Origin: Podospora pseudocomata
Lineage: Eukaryota; Ascomycota; Sordariomycetes; Sordariales; Podosporaceae
Direction: 5' to 3'
NCBI RefSeq assembly: GCF_035222375.1
Contig: NC_085891.1
Span: 3,410,001 to 3,474,000, forward strand
DNA: 64,000 nt
Shown piece after piece: positions 39,769 to 50,600 of this stretch. The position numbers and the translations under genes were made by a program. Position 1 is the stretch's first letter, and each line of letters opens with the position of its first letter. The notes under the pieces were generated by a model. That model did not search any database. It was not told the origin of the DNA and saw nothing but the letters and a program-made list of their open reading frames with translations.

Positions 39769-40590
39769 ATGTCCCGCAAAGGCGTCGGCCTCGCCGCCTT
39801 TGATCGCTCCCGCCTCACCTCGGCCTCGTACGCAAACCACGGCACCGCCCTCCGCACCACCAACGCCCAAGCCCTCGAAACTCAGCTCTCCGTCTTTCGC
39901 TCCCTCCTCCAGCAGTTTGCACAGCAACACGGCAAAGAAATCCGCTCCAACCCCTCTTTCCGCGCCCAGTTTGCCCGGATGTGCACCGCCATCGGGGTGG
40001 ACTTTCTGGCCGCCTCGGCCAGCCACGAAGGCAGCGGGGGAAAGGGAGGGGAGAGCTCCATCTGGGGCCAGCTGCTAGGGAGGACGGTGAACGACTTTTA
40101 CTTTGAGCTCGCGGTGAAAGTGGTGGAGGTTTGCTCTGACAGGAGGGGGGAGAACGGGGGGTTGATTGAGGTGAGGAAGGTGAGGGAGCTGCTGCAGGTG
40201 AGGCAGGAGAAGCAGATGGGCGGTCCGGGGCAGAAGGAAGGGGGGGGGTTGACGGAGGATGATGTACTGCGGGCGGTAGGGACGCTCAAGCCGTTGGGTT
40301 CGGCGTACTCGATTGTGAGGGTGGGGTCGAAGCCGTATATTCGGTCGGTGCCGAAGGAGCTGAATACGGATCAGAGTGCTGTGTTGGAGGCGGTGCAGGT
40401 GCTGGGGTATGTGTCGGTTTCGATGTTGATGGTGAATTTGAAGTGGGCGAGGGCGAGGGCCAAAACGGCGGTGGAGGATTTGGTCGGGGAGGGGATGCTG
40501 TGGGTTGATAAGCAGGCTGGGGGTGAGTGGGATTACTGGAGTCCTGGATTTATGCTGGAGGGGCAGGACGGTGGTGGGTTTGAGGGGTGA
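39769..40590 (+). CDS. VPS22: ESCRT-II subunit Vps22/Snf8
   Basis: Vps22 (Snf8, EAP30) is one of three ESCRT-II subunits that sort ubiquitinated cargo into multivesicular endosomes. A single exon encodes 273 aa, close to the family length of about 230-270. It starts with the conserved RKGVGLAAFDR and the helical region QLSVFRSLLQQFAQQHGKEI, then FRAQFARMCTAIGVDFLA. It closes with winged-helix domains containing LLGRTVNDFYFELAVKVVEV, LKPLGSAYSIVRVGSKPYI and VSMLMVNLKWARARAKTAVEDLV. A Gly-rich, lineage-specific loop (GGPGQKEGGG) lies in the middle. Codon use is strongly GC-rich in the first half. Confidence 0.96.
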   Translation: MSRKGVGLAAFDRSRLTSASYANHGTALRTTNAQALETQLSVFRSLLQQFAQQHGKEIRSNPSFRAQFARMCTAIGVDFLAASASHEGSGGKGGESSIWGQLLGRTVNDFYFELAVKVVEVCSDRRGENGGLIEVRKVRELLQVRQEKQMGGPGQKEGGGLTEDDVLRAVGTLKPLGSAYSIVRVGSKPYIRSVPKELNTDQSAVLEAVQVLGYVSVSMLMVNLKWARARAKTAVEDLVGEGMLWVDKQAGGEWDYWSPGFMLEGQDGGGFEG

Positions 40591-41425
40591 GGGAGTGGTG
40601 ATGATGGCTGTTGACGAGCTGAACCGATGTGGATGAGAAAATTTCCACCCTACCGGCTCGGCGTTGTCAAAATCATGCTGTCTTGTTGCCCTCAAGATAA
40701 ACTGCAGGCATCATTGTCTGGAGACGCCTCTGGATTCGCCCCATCTCGCCATACACAAGACTCAGACACAGGCGCTTTCAACCCCGACCAGACCAGGCCT
40801 CATCATTTGGGTCCAAAAGCAACCTACCTCACAGGCTTTCGAGGTCTAGATTACTGCGGTTTGTATAGGTTCTGGTTGTGTCCTAGGAATGAAAAATGAT
40901 TGGGACAGGATCAAACACAACAAAATCGACCAGAGGCCCTCTCAGGAGAGCCGTTGTGCATGGGGAACCTTGATGACGGTTTATATCATGGTTGGTAATT
41001 TGATGTTTTTAAAATAGATGGACAACCCAACACTGAACTCGGTATCGAATTTAAGAATAACATTTATTTGTATGATTGTTGTCTCTTGGATTGCATGTTT
41101 GACACCGCATGGCAAGTGGCATATTGCATTATCGATTGTTGTCTGTCATCTTAAAAAACAAGCAAGGGGCTCTGCCTAATCATTCATAGCAAATAGCCAC
41201 CCAAAGCGAGAAATACAACGCTGTAGAAAGGGTATCCCCCATACGCTGAAAGATCCGGCCCCTATAACCCAACATGACAAGGGGTGAACAAATTGCCATT
41301 TGAGAAAAAGAAATGACATAACCTTTATGCATGGAACACAGCTAGTTCAGCCCACTGGCTGTTCCACTCGCTCTACTACTTCTGCTCCTACAACGTAAGA
41401 TATTCAGCTGTGAATGCCTCCCCCA
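40591..41425. other. Convergent 3' region, VPS22 / cysteine-rich gene
   Basis: About 835 bp between two facing stop codons, AT-rich toward the right. I see no gene; it presumably holds both 3' untranslated regions. Confidence 0.6.
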
Positions 41426-42968
41426 TTACTGCTCGTTGGACATTCCTGAACTGGGGCTCAAACCCGGGGGTACCCCCAGAGTGGGGGTTGTCAGCCCTGT
41501 AGTATCTGCAACGCCATTGGCTGTTGTTGTGACAACAATGTCTGCAGTCCCGAACTCAACAGCCTCCTCGGTCAAGGCCACCCCCTCGATAACCTCCAAA
41601 GGTTCAGATCCAAAGATGTCCATCCCATTGGCCTCTTCCGCATCTGTTTTGTTGTGCTCGGCGTGTTCAAAGGATGAGGACAGATCAGTCTCAGATTCGG
41701 TATCGTCATCCTTGACGGAAGTGGTGTAGCCCGGGGCCGTGATACGAGTCCATAGGCCATCCAAGTCGACGGAGAAGACTGGCTCGGCTGTTATTGGTGG
41801 CGAGGCTAGTACCGGAGGGCCAAAAGTCGAGATGGAGGCAATCAGATCCCCGGTATCCTGATCGTAAACCATGCCTGTCGATTCCGTCATGACGTGGTCA
41901 TCAATGATCTCGTTGGGTGAGACCGAAGAAGAAGAAGAAGTGACAGGGGCACGGGCTTTGTGGCCACGGGGCTGGTTCATGAGAATACGTCAGTGGAATC
42001 TCAGGGTACATGGGATAAAAAGAGAATGGACTTACCAGTGGAACAGGCCGACATCCCAAGTTCTTTACAGTCTCCACATCGACACATGGCCTCATTTTCA
42101 CTTGGCTGAACGAATACCCAGTGGCTACAGTGGGAGGTATATCTCCGTTCAGAACACCATCCAGACTAACCCAAGACTTTTGTCTACCGATAGGGTGGCA
42201 TCTGTGACAGACTTTGTGCTGACACTCATACTTGGGGTCCGGCATCCAAGGACGGTCATCATCGGGGTATTTGAACCCGTACTGATTGTTGAAGTCCTGG
42301 TCCCGAAGACGCTCGTTAGTTATCACGTCCAGGATGTGGTCGCGTTGGGCGAGAATCTCCTTCAACTCTTCTGGAGTGTAGTTCCAGAGTTGCTCCTGTG
42401 ATATTTCGTCCAAGAAGCTGTACTTTTCGGTTCGTGCGTCTGCGCCGTGTTTGCCGAGTGTCATTTGCTGGGAAAAGTTGTGGCCCAGTTGATCAAAGGC
42501 AATCTTGGGGGGTTTATGTTAACAAATGATTCTGTGTGTGAGTTTGAGTGAAGAGGCACATACCTGGAAACCGAGTTCTTTTATCCCAATAATCAGAGGT
42601 TCTCGGTCCATGACACAGCGATACAGCCACCCAAATGGGTGAGACCTCTTGCAGTTATCGCACTTGAATCGCTCGTTGACCTGGTACAGTGTTGACATGA
42701 CGGAATGGTGGCAGTTTGGCCTCCAGGCGCGGGAAAGTCGAACTGGAGGTCTGAGCTGGTAGGCTGTGAGGCTTGAGAGTGGGATGCTCATATCGTGCGG
42801 ACGTACGGGCACGGCCTGGGGATCGTAATTTGACAGCGCGAGGTTACGAGGCAAAACTCTCTGCTTCCCCTTTCCCTCATCATCATTATCACCATAAGGT
42901 GGACTCTGCTGTTGTTGTGGTGGGCCTGAGAAGCCCGGGGGTGGTTTTGATGGGGGTGTGGTGCTCAT
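41426..42968 (-). CDS. Uncharacterised cysteine-rich putative zinc-binding protein
   Basis: I do not recognise a named family. Three exons (42968-42564, 42503-42036, 41971-41426) encode 472 aa, and all junctions keep frame with normal splice sites. After a Pro/Gln-rich N terminus comes a cysteine cluster: C86, then C103 and C106 (CDNC), then C118 after the motif RSHPFGWLYR. A second cluster holds C229, C234 and C237 (CQHKVCHRCHP). Between them is a predicted helical charged segment (EELKEILAQRDHILDVI). The C terminus is Ser/Thr/Glu-rich and looks disordered. The two clusters could bind two metal ions or form one composite site (inference). No signal peptide or membrane span is seen. It is divergent from the Mpv17-family gene. 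Confidence 0.8.
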
Positions 42969-44715
42969 GTCGAATAGCGATGAAGGAAGAGGCCTGAAGA
43001 TGGCATCCAGATTACAGAAACAACGCTAGCGAGCTTGCTCGGCTTTTTTATTATTATGAATTATGACGGAGCAGTCAAGTCGCTGACGATTTCGGCGGAG
43101 ACAGCCATAGATTCCGGAGCCAGGCAGACTCACCTGAAGGTCGCAGGCATGGGCTTGGAAAGCCGAGCACCCCCTTAGCCAGTAATATTCATCGCGTTTG
43201 CTTACCTTCAGGATTGGCAGGAGCACAAACTGGAAAACCATTCAAAGCTTCCATCCATCGCGCCTTCCTTCTCCACCTCAAGCCTAGAGCCAAAGCCACC
43301 AAGACCCAGGTGAACGGGAAGGTGGGGAGATGGGCAAACGCTCTTTCCCACGACCAAAGCTTGACATCAGAACTCAGATAAAACACCTATCTTCACCAGA
43401 GAAATACAACACCTACCTGCGATGAGTTCCTTTTCTTCTGCTTTGCTTGACATGATCCTAGTGTATTTAAATCCCGGTTGCCTCCTTGAAACAGAACTCA
43501 ACATTGCCATCCGTTTTGTACAACATCGGGCAAGGCTGGGATGTACCAGCTCAAGGCCACAACCACACACAATTCATCCGTTCGGTCTGCCTACCTTGAG
43601 GGTTTTGTGAGTCTGTGGCGGGGTCTTCTCTTCTCTGACCTACGAGGTGTGTAGGTGGAGATGTGGAGGGGAGTGAGTGTCATTCATGCCTATTCGAGCC
43701 AGACTACACATGTGCAGAGTACCTAGATTGATGTGATGGAACAAGCCTTCTAGAAAACCACTAGATACTTGTACACGCAGGAGGAAGATGTCCATTGTGG
43801 ATGAGGTGGAGGTGAAGTTAAAGGTCCAAGACATGGATGGCATGCGGCTCATGAAAAACCGGGGCAGTGTTGTCGCCATTTAAGGCTGGCAGTGGAGCTA
43901 CCGAGGAAGCTTTCCCACAGCTTCCGTTCATTCCATTGCTGACTTCTTCGTCGGATAGCAGTGCCAAATGGCCATGTCACAGCCAATCAGACATTTTGGA
44001 CATCCCGAAACCCTGTGCGTCAAGGCGTGGTGCTGGTGGTCTGGATGACTGGCCCAGACGAGCTGAGATCTGGAGGAAGCAGTGAGAGCGACAGGGATGA
44101 AAGGGCAGGGATCAGACGTTGCCGTGTGCTGTTGTGCTGTGGTTGCTGTCGCTCTCAGCAGCTGTGGGGGAAAACAAAAGCCTCGGGCCATGGGAAGAAC
44201 AACCAATCAGCGGCGTCCCCTGTGGTCTGCATTCAGGTCCCCACACGCCTGTCTTGAAGGGCGGGCCCCTGTCGCGCCGCCCGTCGATGGGGGGAGAGCT
44301 CGTCTGCTCCCCCCCAGCGCCCCAATCCGATCCAAAAAACCAGCCTCCCCGTTTCCTGAGCTGGTGCAAGCCGAGATTTCGCGACGACGGCCATCTCTCC
44401 TCGATCCTCTTCACCGTACCCTTCCTGCATCACACTGGTGAGTTGTTCTTTTTGCCCACGCCAGAGCATTTGTCATTTCCAAGCCCAATTGGCTTTCTCC
44501 TCCAGCTGCGACGCGCCTCCGTTTTCGTTTGACTTGCAGCCGTCGTCATCGGGATTCGAGACCCGCCCTGTTGCCCCCGTACTCTCTCCACTGTTGTAAA
44601 CAAAGCGTTGACCTGGGCACAAGGTAGACAGACCGCCGACACCGAACTGTGCGCCGCCGCCGCGACACCGAACGAGTTATACATATAGCTAGATGCCGAT
44701 TTGACCGCGCCGACC
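42969..44715. other. Divergent intergenic region, cysteine-rich gene / Mpv17-family gene
   Basis: About 1.75 kb between two divergent start codons. Short frames on both strands have no recognisable content. The right end is C-rich leader sequence of the Mpv17-family gene. Confidence 0.6.
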
Positions 44716-45656
44716 ATGTCGTCCATCAAGATTGAGCGGGACACCGTTCAGCACACCATCACCGATGCCGCCAAGAGCGTGAGCAAGAAGGATGTTGGCT
44801 TCGTGGGCAGCACCGCCGCCGCCATCGCCGAGGCTGCCCACGGCGACCTTCCCGGCACCACTGGAAAGCATCCCATCTCGGCCGTCGTCGGTACTGCCCT
44901 CACCGGCGGCAGAAAGAATGCCGGGACAAAGGGTTACCTCGCTGCCTACCTCCGCCAACTAGAGACCAACCCTCTGCGGACCAAGATGCTCACGGCCGGC
45001 ACGCTCGCTGGCGCTCAGGAGTTGATCGCATCATGGCTGGCCAAGGACCGCAACAAGCATGGCAACTACTTCACATCCCGCGTGCCCAAGATGGCCACCT
45101 ATGGCGCACTTGTCAGCGCTCCCCTCGGCCACTTTTTGATCTGGCTCTTGCAGAAGACCTTCAGCGGCCGTACCAGCCTGCGTGCCAAGATCTTGCAGAT
45201 TCTCGTCAGCAATTTGATTGTAGGTCTCCTATGGCACGGCTATGTTGAATCAGGCCATGATGTGCTAACCACAGTTGTTTCTTCAAGATTGCCCCCATCC
45301 AAAACACCGTCTACCTCGTCGCCATGGCCTTGATCGCAGGTGCCAAGAACTTCCACCAAGTAAAGGCCACGGTCAAGGTTGGCTTCTGGAAGGTGATGAA
45401 GGTGAGCTGGATCACCTCGCCTCTCTGCCTGGCCTTTGCCCAGAAGTTCCTGCCCGAGCACACATGGTTGCCCTTCTTCAACCTTGTGTCCTTCATCATC
45501 GGCACCTACATCAACACCATCACCAAGAAGAAGCGCCTGGCGGCCCTCCGCAAGAAGCACTTTGGTGAGGGCCGCGCTCCCGGCCCCAGCGGTGCCCCCT
45601 CGACTCTGGGCCGCCCTGAGGATTACCCCCCTCTCGGCCCCAACCCCCCTTACTAA
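44716..45656 (+). CDS. Mpv17/PMP22-family integral membrane protein
   Basis: Members of this family are four-helix proteins of peroxisomal, mitochondrial or vacuolar membranes, some forming channels; the exact role of this fungal subgroup is not known. Two exons (44716-45219, 45288-45656) encode 290 aa. An N-terminal extension of about 75 residues precedes the family domain, which begins YLAAYLRQLETNPLRTKMLTAG. Membrane segments are seen around MATYGALVSAPLGHFLIWLL, ILVSNLIIAPIQNTVYLVA, VSWITSPLCLAFAQKFLP and LPFFNLVSFIIGTYINTI, followed by a basic end (KKKRLAALRKKH) and a Pro-rich tail. The acceptor at 45286-45287 was preferred over the earlier CAG at 45273-45274 because it preserves the conserved IAPIQN sequence. 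It faces the hemerythrin-like gene tail to tail. Confidence 0.9.
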
Positions 45657-46222
45657 AATTTGGGGGTTCCATAATAAAGCTATCGAGGGAACCGTGATGT
45701 GCCTGCCAAAGAGGAAAACGTGTGACCGCTTCTCTCGTGTATCTCTGGAATATGTCTGAATAAAAGGGGGAAGGGACACATGTCTAATGTCAGTGGGGCG
45801 GAAGGATTGGAAAGGGCAATGATGGTTGGCTGGATGGATATTTTTTAGTTACGATGATACATGTGTATGCGTGTGTGATGTGTCCGAGCGCGAGCGAGAT
45901 TCTGTATTTTCGGTTGGCGAGAAGCAGGAATCCTTGCTTTCAGAAGGGAGTTATTTATTCTTCGAGTTTGTCTTGAAAGGAAAGATGGAGGGATGGTTGG
46001 ATACCTGATTTGCACAATTTTGGTTGGTTTTTATTTTATTTATTTTTCTCTCGATTTGTTCATGAATCATCTATTTCCCCTGGACTTTGGGACCTGAGCT
46101 CGAGGTTTTGGTCTTGGGGGGCAAGAAAGATGAAAATTAGATGGATATATGTTTACTGTCTTGGTTTAGACTACCGCGTGTATGTTCTGCTGAAACGTTT
46201 TGACGAAGAAAAAAAGATTCTT
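45657..46222. other. Convergent 3' region, Mpv17-family / hemerythrin-like genes
   Basis: About 565 bp between facing stop codons, AT-rich and containing T runs. It presumably holds the two 3' untranslated regions; nothing else is seen. Confidence 0.6.
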
Positions 46223-46939
46223 TCAGATAGGAATCGCCCTCATCTCCTCCAACGTCCAGTACTTCCTCATCGTCTCCGCCTCCAGCTCCTTGACCTCGTC
46301 ATCCAGATGCTTCATCAGCACCTCCCCCCAGGTGTCCATCTTTTCCTTGAGGACCGACAGCTCCAAGTCAACCTCACGGCTCTTGCACATGAGGATGTAC
46401 TCGTGCAGCTGGTCCATCCCCTCGTGGATCAGCTCGTGCTGCCTCAGCAGCTTGTTGCTCTTGCCGGCCTTGAACTGGGGCATCTTCTTGGCCAGAATGG
46501 GGTAGAGGTGGGTCTCCTCGATGGAGTGGTGAGACTCGAGGTAGCGGACCAGCCGGAGGCCCTCGTCGAGGAACTGCTTGAGGGACATGTTTTGGGGGCG
46601 GCGGGAGTTGACGCAGGCTGTGTAGAGGATTGTCCACATTCCTACAAAGTGGTCGTGCTGAAGATGTAAGAAGGGAAAATGAGAGATGAGTATGTGAGGG
46701 AATAGAGTGAAACAAACAAGGGTATGGCAAAATATGAACAAGCTTACAAAGTACTTCATTTGTTCAGCTAAGCGGTTGTAGATTTTGAACTCGGTTGGTG
46801 ACAGTGGCGGCAGTGACGAAGTTGTTGCAGTGGACGACGCATCGTCATTGGCAGTAAGAGTGGTTGGCTGGGGAGATGAAGTCTGAGTGGTTGATTCATC
46901 TGTATTCACAGCAGCCTTTGCTTGCTCTGTGTCTGCCAT
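46223..46939 (-). CDS. Hemerythrin-like HHE domain protein
   Basis: HHE domains are four-helix bundles that bind a di-iron centre with His and acidic ligands; in fungi their function is mostly unknown (oxygen, iron or redox sensing has been suggested). Two exons (46939-46748, 46657-46223) encode 208 aa. A disordered Ser/Thr-rich N terminus of about 50 residues is followed by the domain: helix 1 with FKIYNRLAEQMKYFHDHF, helix 2 with ESHHSIEETHLYPIL (HxxxE), helix 3 with LLRQHELIHEGMDQLHEYI, and helix 4 with LMKHLDDEVKELEAE. The 90-nt intron sits just before the first ligand histidines (HDHF). The ATG at 46939 is the first usable one in frame. Confidence 0.88.
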   Translation of the reverse strand: MADTEQAKAAVNTDESTTQTSSPQPTTLTANDDASSTATTSSLPPLSPTEFKIYNRLAEQMKYFVSLFIFCHTLVCFTLFPHILISHFPFLHLQHDHFVGMWTILYTACVNSRRPQNMSLKQFLDEGLRLVRYLESHHSIEETHLYPILAKKMPQFKAGKSNKLLRQHELIHEGMDQLHEYILMCKSREVDLELSVLKEKMDTWGEVLMKHLDDEVKELEAETMRKYWTLEEMRAIPI

Positions 46940-47695
46940 GTTGGGTAATCTGTGTGTTGGCGGGTTGTTGAACTTGGTGGTTTGATGTAATGCTCGATCT
47001 GCGCATGATGTTAGCCCAGGCACTGGATATAAGTAATAGACGCTCTACAGACTCTGAACCTGCAACAGAGATTGAAAACGAAGCGAGGCTGTGGAAAGTA
47101 CCCTGCTTGTCCTGTGGCTCAACACAATGACAGTGGTTCTTATCCGGGCATCTAACGCACCAAGAAATTGTTTTCTGCACAAATGACTCAAAGGTCTCGA
47201 GAAGGAATCAGTGTCTTCAGATAAATTGGTAATTGTCCAGTTCTGAGCCACGATTCAGTCAGACTGTGGTCGCACTCTTTCGGACTTAAGACCTCCAAGA
47301 TCATTGTTACCAATAGGGGGGGTGTTGGTGATTTGGTAAGCAATTAGCAATCCCAATCCCCTCACATTAGCCCCGGTCACCGCGCGGTATCCCCTTCTGG
47401 ACTTACAATGACAAACCTCTATTACTGGAAATGCTCAGCGACTTCTCTTGATATGGGGCACATATTGTATTTTCACGCCTTGGGACAAAAGGTGTATGAT
47501 ATTACATTTGTAACTCCATGAAATCCAGCCGCTATCGCTAAAACCCTGATATCAGATGCCCGTGTTAACCGCCTGCTCGACCCAGATTCGCCACCATATC
47601 ATACCCATAACCGTGAATATTTTCACCCCTGAAACTGCGATAACCATAATTTGGCCATGAATGCTATAACTCAATGCCTTCCTCTTCTTTGAGAT
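46940..47695. other. Intergenic region, RAD26 to hemerythrin-like gene
   Basis: About 755 bp with the RAD26 3' flank and the promoter and leader of the hemerythrin-like gene, both minus strand. No other gene is seen. Confidence 0.6.
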
Positions 47696-50600
47696 TCACT
47701 GAAAATCGGGCTTGAGAGACCAAGTGGCTCGCATACTGGTTCCCTTCTTCTCCATTTGGGCCACCTTCCCAAGCGCAATCTTGAACTCTTCTGCCTGACG
47801 AGTACCTGTACAATACTGATTGAAATGATCCACCAAAAGCTTAGAGACGACCTGACCACCATGGCGCTTGATAAAGGCAGGAATCATCTTTTCAAAGTCC
47901 TCGGCTCGAAGCGTCCTGTCTGGTGCTGGCTGGGCATTGGGAGTTCCTGGTCTCGAACCACTCGCACCAGCATTTCGGATGATGGCCGAACCTGGCGCAA
48001 TACGTCTACGTGGTTGCACTGGTCGGCCAGCCTCTCCTACCTCACCTGTCCATGTCACGGTGCCAATAGGCACGTTGCGGGCTTGCTCGCCTGCGCGTCG
48101 AAGACTGAGAGCAGCTTGAGCGGCGATCCTGTTGGCTTCCTGCTGAATCATCTTCTTGTCCGCCCTCACAGTCTTTTTGCCGTTCATAATCTTATCGTGC
48201 TCCAAGGCACTGTGGACCGACCTCGCGAAAAGTCCTTCCATCAGGCGATCCTCTTCATTGGCTGGCGGGTCGGGTTCTGCTTTGAATGTCTCCAGACTAG
48301 CTACCCCCTCAATATTGCGGAGGTCGTTTCCCCCGTCATCCTGGGGCTCAGCCTTGACCGTAACGGAGGCGACTTCACGAGCAGCTGCCTTCTTTGCAGA
48401 AGGGCCGAGCAGAACCCTATCCTGCCCAGGTATAAGAAGCTCCTTGGGTCCGGATTTCATAAAGTTCTTGGCCTCACTTCCCTTGAACAACTGGCTCGTC
48501 TCTGTCATGCCGTCTTCATACGAGCTGAGACTGAAAAGATCATGCAGATCGTTGAGGTTGAAGTTGGTCTGTTGTTTCGGGTCTTTGAGTACTTTGTTGG
48601 ACAGAAATTGCTTGAAAATCTGGCGATGATAGATCTTCTCCTCAATCGTACCAGCCGTCATCAGGCGGTAAATAGTCACCTCCCTCTTCTGACCCAATCT
48701 CCACGCTCTCTCCCGTGCTTGTACGTCCGTAGACGGATTCCAGTCGGGATCAAAGATGATGACTCGGTTAGCACCTGTCAAGTTCACCCCTAGTCCGCCG
48801 ACCTTGGTTGTTAGCAAGAACACGTCAAGACTTGGATCGTTGTTGAACTGGTCGACGAGGGTTTGGCGCTGCTTTATTGGTGTTTTGCCATCCATGCGCA
48901 GATACCTCACATCGTCCAGCCGCTGAACAAAAGCCTCAATGATGTCTAGCATTTGTGTGCCCTGGGAGAATAACAGTGTCTTGTGTCCGAGTCGTTTCCA
49001 CATCGGTAGCAGAGACTGGACGACTGCCATCTTGCCTGACTTCTCAACGCTCCCCCAGAGATATCCAGGCTTATTCTTAAGTCGGGGATTCAGCAGATCT
49101 GGATGATTACAGATCTTGCGAAGAATATCAATACCATAAAGCGACTGACGGCTCCTATCAAGGATCGATGCCATTTCGTCCGACTTGAGAAAGAGCTCGT
49201 AGGCCTCCCGCTGGGGCTTGGAGAGCTTGCAAAACAGAACCTGTTCGCTCTTTTTCGGTAGATCCGCAGCAACGTCTACCTTGAGACGTTGAAGGAGATA
49301 CGGGCTGATGGCCTCTTTGAGTGTCTCGGCGCATTTTTGTGCTGTCATGATCTGAAGATTGGTCGCATTAGCGTAACCTCCGAGTTTGATGGGGACTTCG
49401 AACTGAGTCCGGAACGAAACCAGGGTCCCGAGGCGCATAGGAAAAATGAAATCGAAGAGTGACCAGAGCTCTGTGAGATTATTTTGCATTGGAGTGCCGG
49501 ATAAGATGATCCTGTTTGGTGTTCGGAGCTCCTTGCAGTAGATTGTGATTGCAGTGTTGGGATTCCGAATCTTGTGACCCTCGTCCAAAACAGCATAACC
49601 CCATTCCAGGGGGATCAAAACATCGCCATAGGTTTGGAGACCGGCATAAGTGGTGACCAGCACATGGCCGTGTTTCACCACTTTGTCTACAATCTTCTTC
49701 GCTGCCTTGCTGGATTTGGCGGGACTTTTCTTATCCCAGTTATCCTCCACATCTTCCCTTTTGCCCTCATCAAGGACGTTGAACATTCCACTGCCTGAAG
49801 AGTGTAGAATCGACACGCGGAGAGGTGGCCACCAGCGATGAAACTCGTTGACCCATTGCCGCAGAACGGTCGCCGGTGCAACTACAATGACTGGCTTATT
49901 CAACATCTTGCTGTAATGTAAAGCCGCCACGAACGAGATCAGCTGTACTGTTTTACCGAGTCCCATCTCATCGCCGACGATGCCACCCACCTGCTGAGCA
50001 TACAACTCAGCCAGCCATTGAACACCTGTCTTTTGGTAATCGAAAAGCGAAGGGTAAATGTCACCCGGGAGCTTCATTCCATTCTCAAATTGATGGTCAG
50101 GTTCGTCGGGAGAAGGCTTGAACCACTCTTCCTCGCCGTCCCACTCGCTCTCAACCTCTTGACCCAGTCTGAGCTGGCGGGCTCGCCTTGCACGAGTTCT
50201 TCGCTTGACCCAATCTTCCAATCGGGCCTGATACACAGCTTCATTCCCGTCGTCAATGTTGCTCAAATCGACCTTTTCCTCACCAACGCCATCCGCCGCA
50301 GTAGCGACACCCTTCCCCCTTTTCCTCTTTTTCTTTGAATTTGTGTCGGTCATGTCGAAATCATCCTCCAAAGACTCGTCCTCCTCATCATCTCTGGCAT
50401 CGTCTTCTTCAAGCTCAAATTCGTCATCGGATCCTCCTTCGACCTCCTGCACAACTCTCCTCTTCTTTCTAGGCCGTAGCGAAAACTCCAACTCGGCCGT
50501 TGAACTGTTCTCGGTCTCCTCTGCAAACCCTGGCCTCCTTAGATTTTGATGACTTCGCGGCCCGTCCCCGACCTGCTCCTCGAGCTCCTCCGCAACAGCC

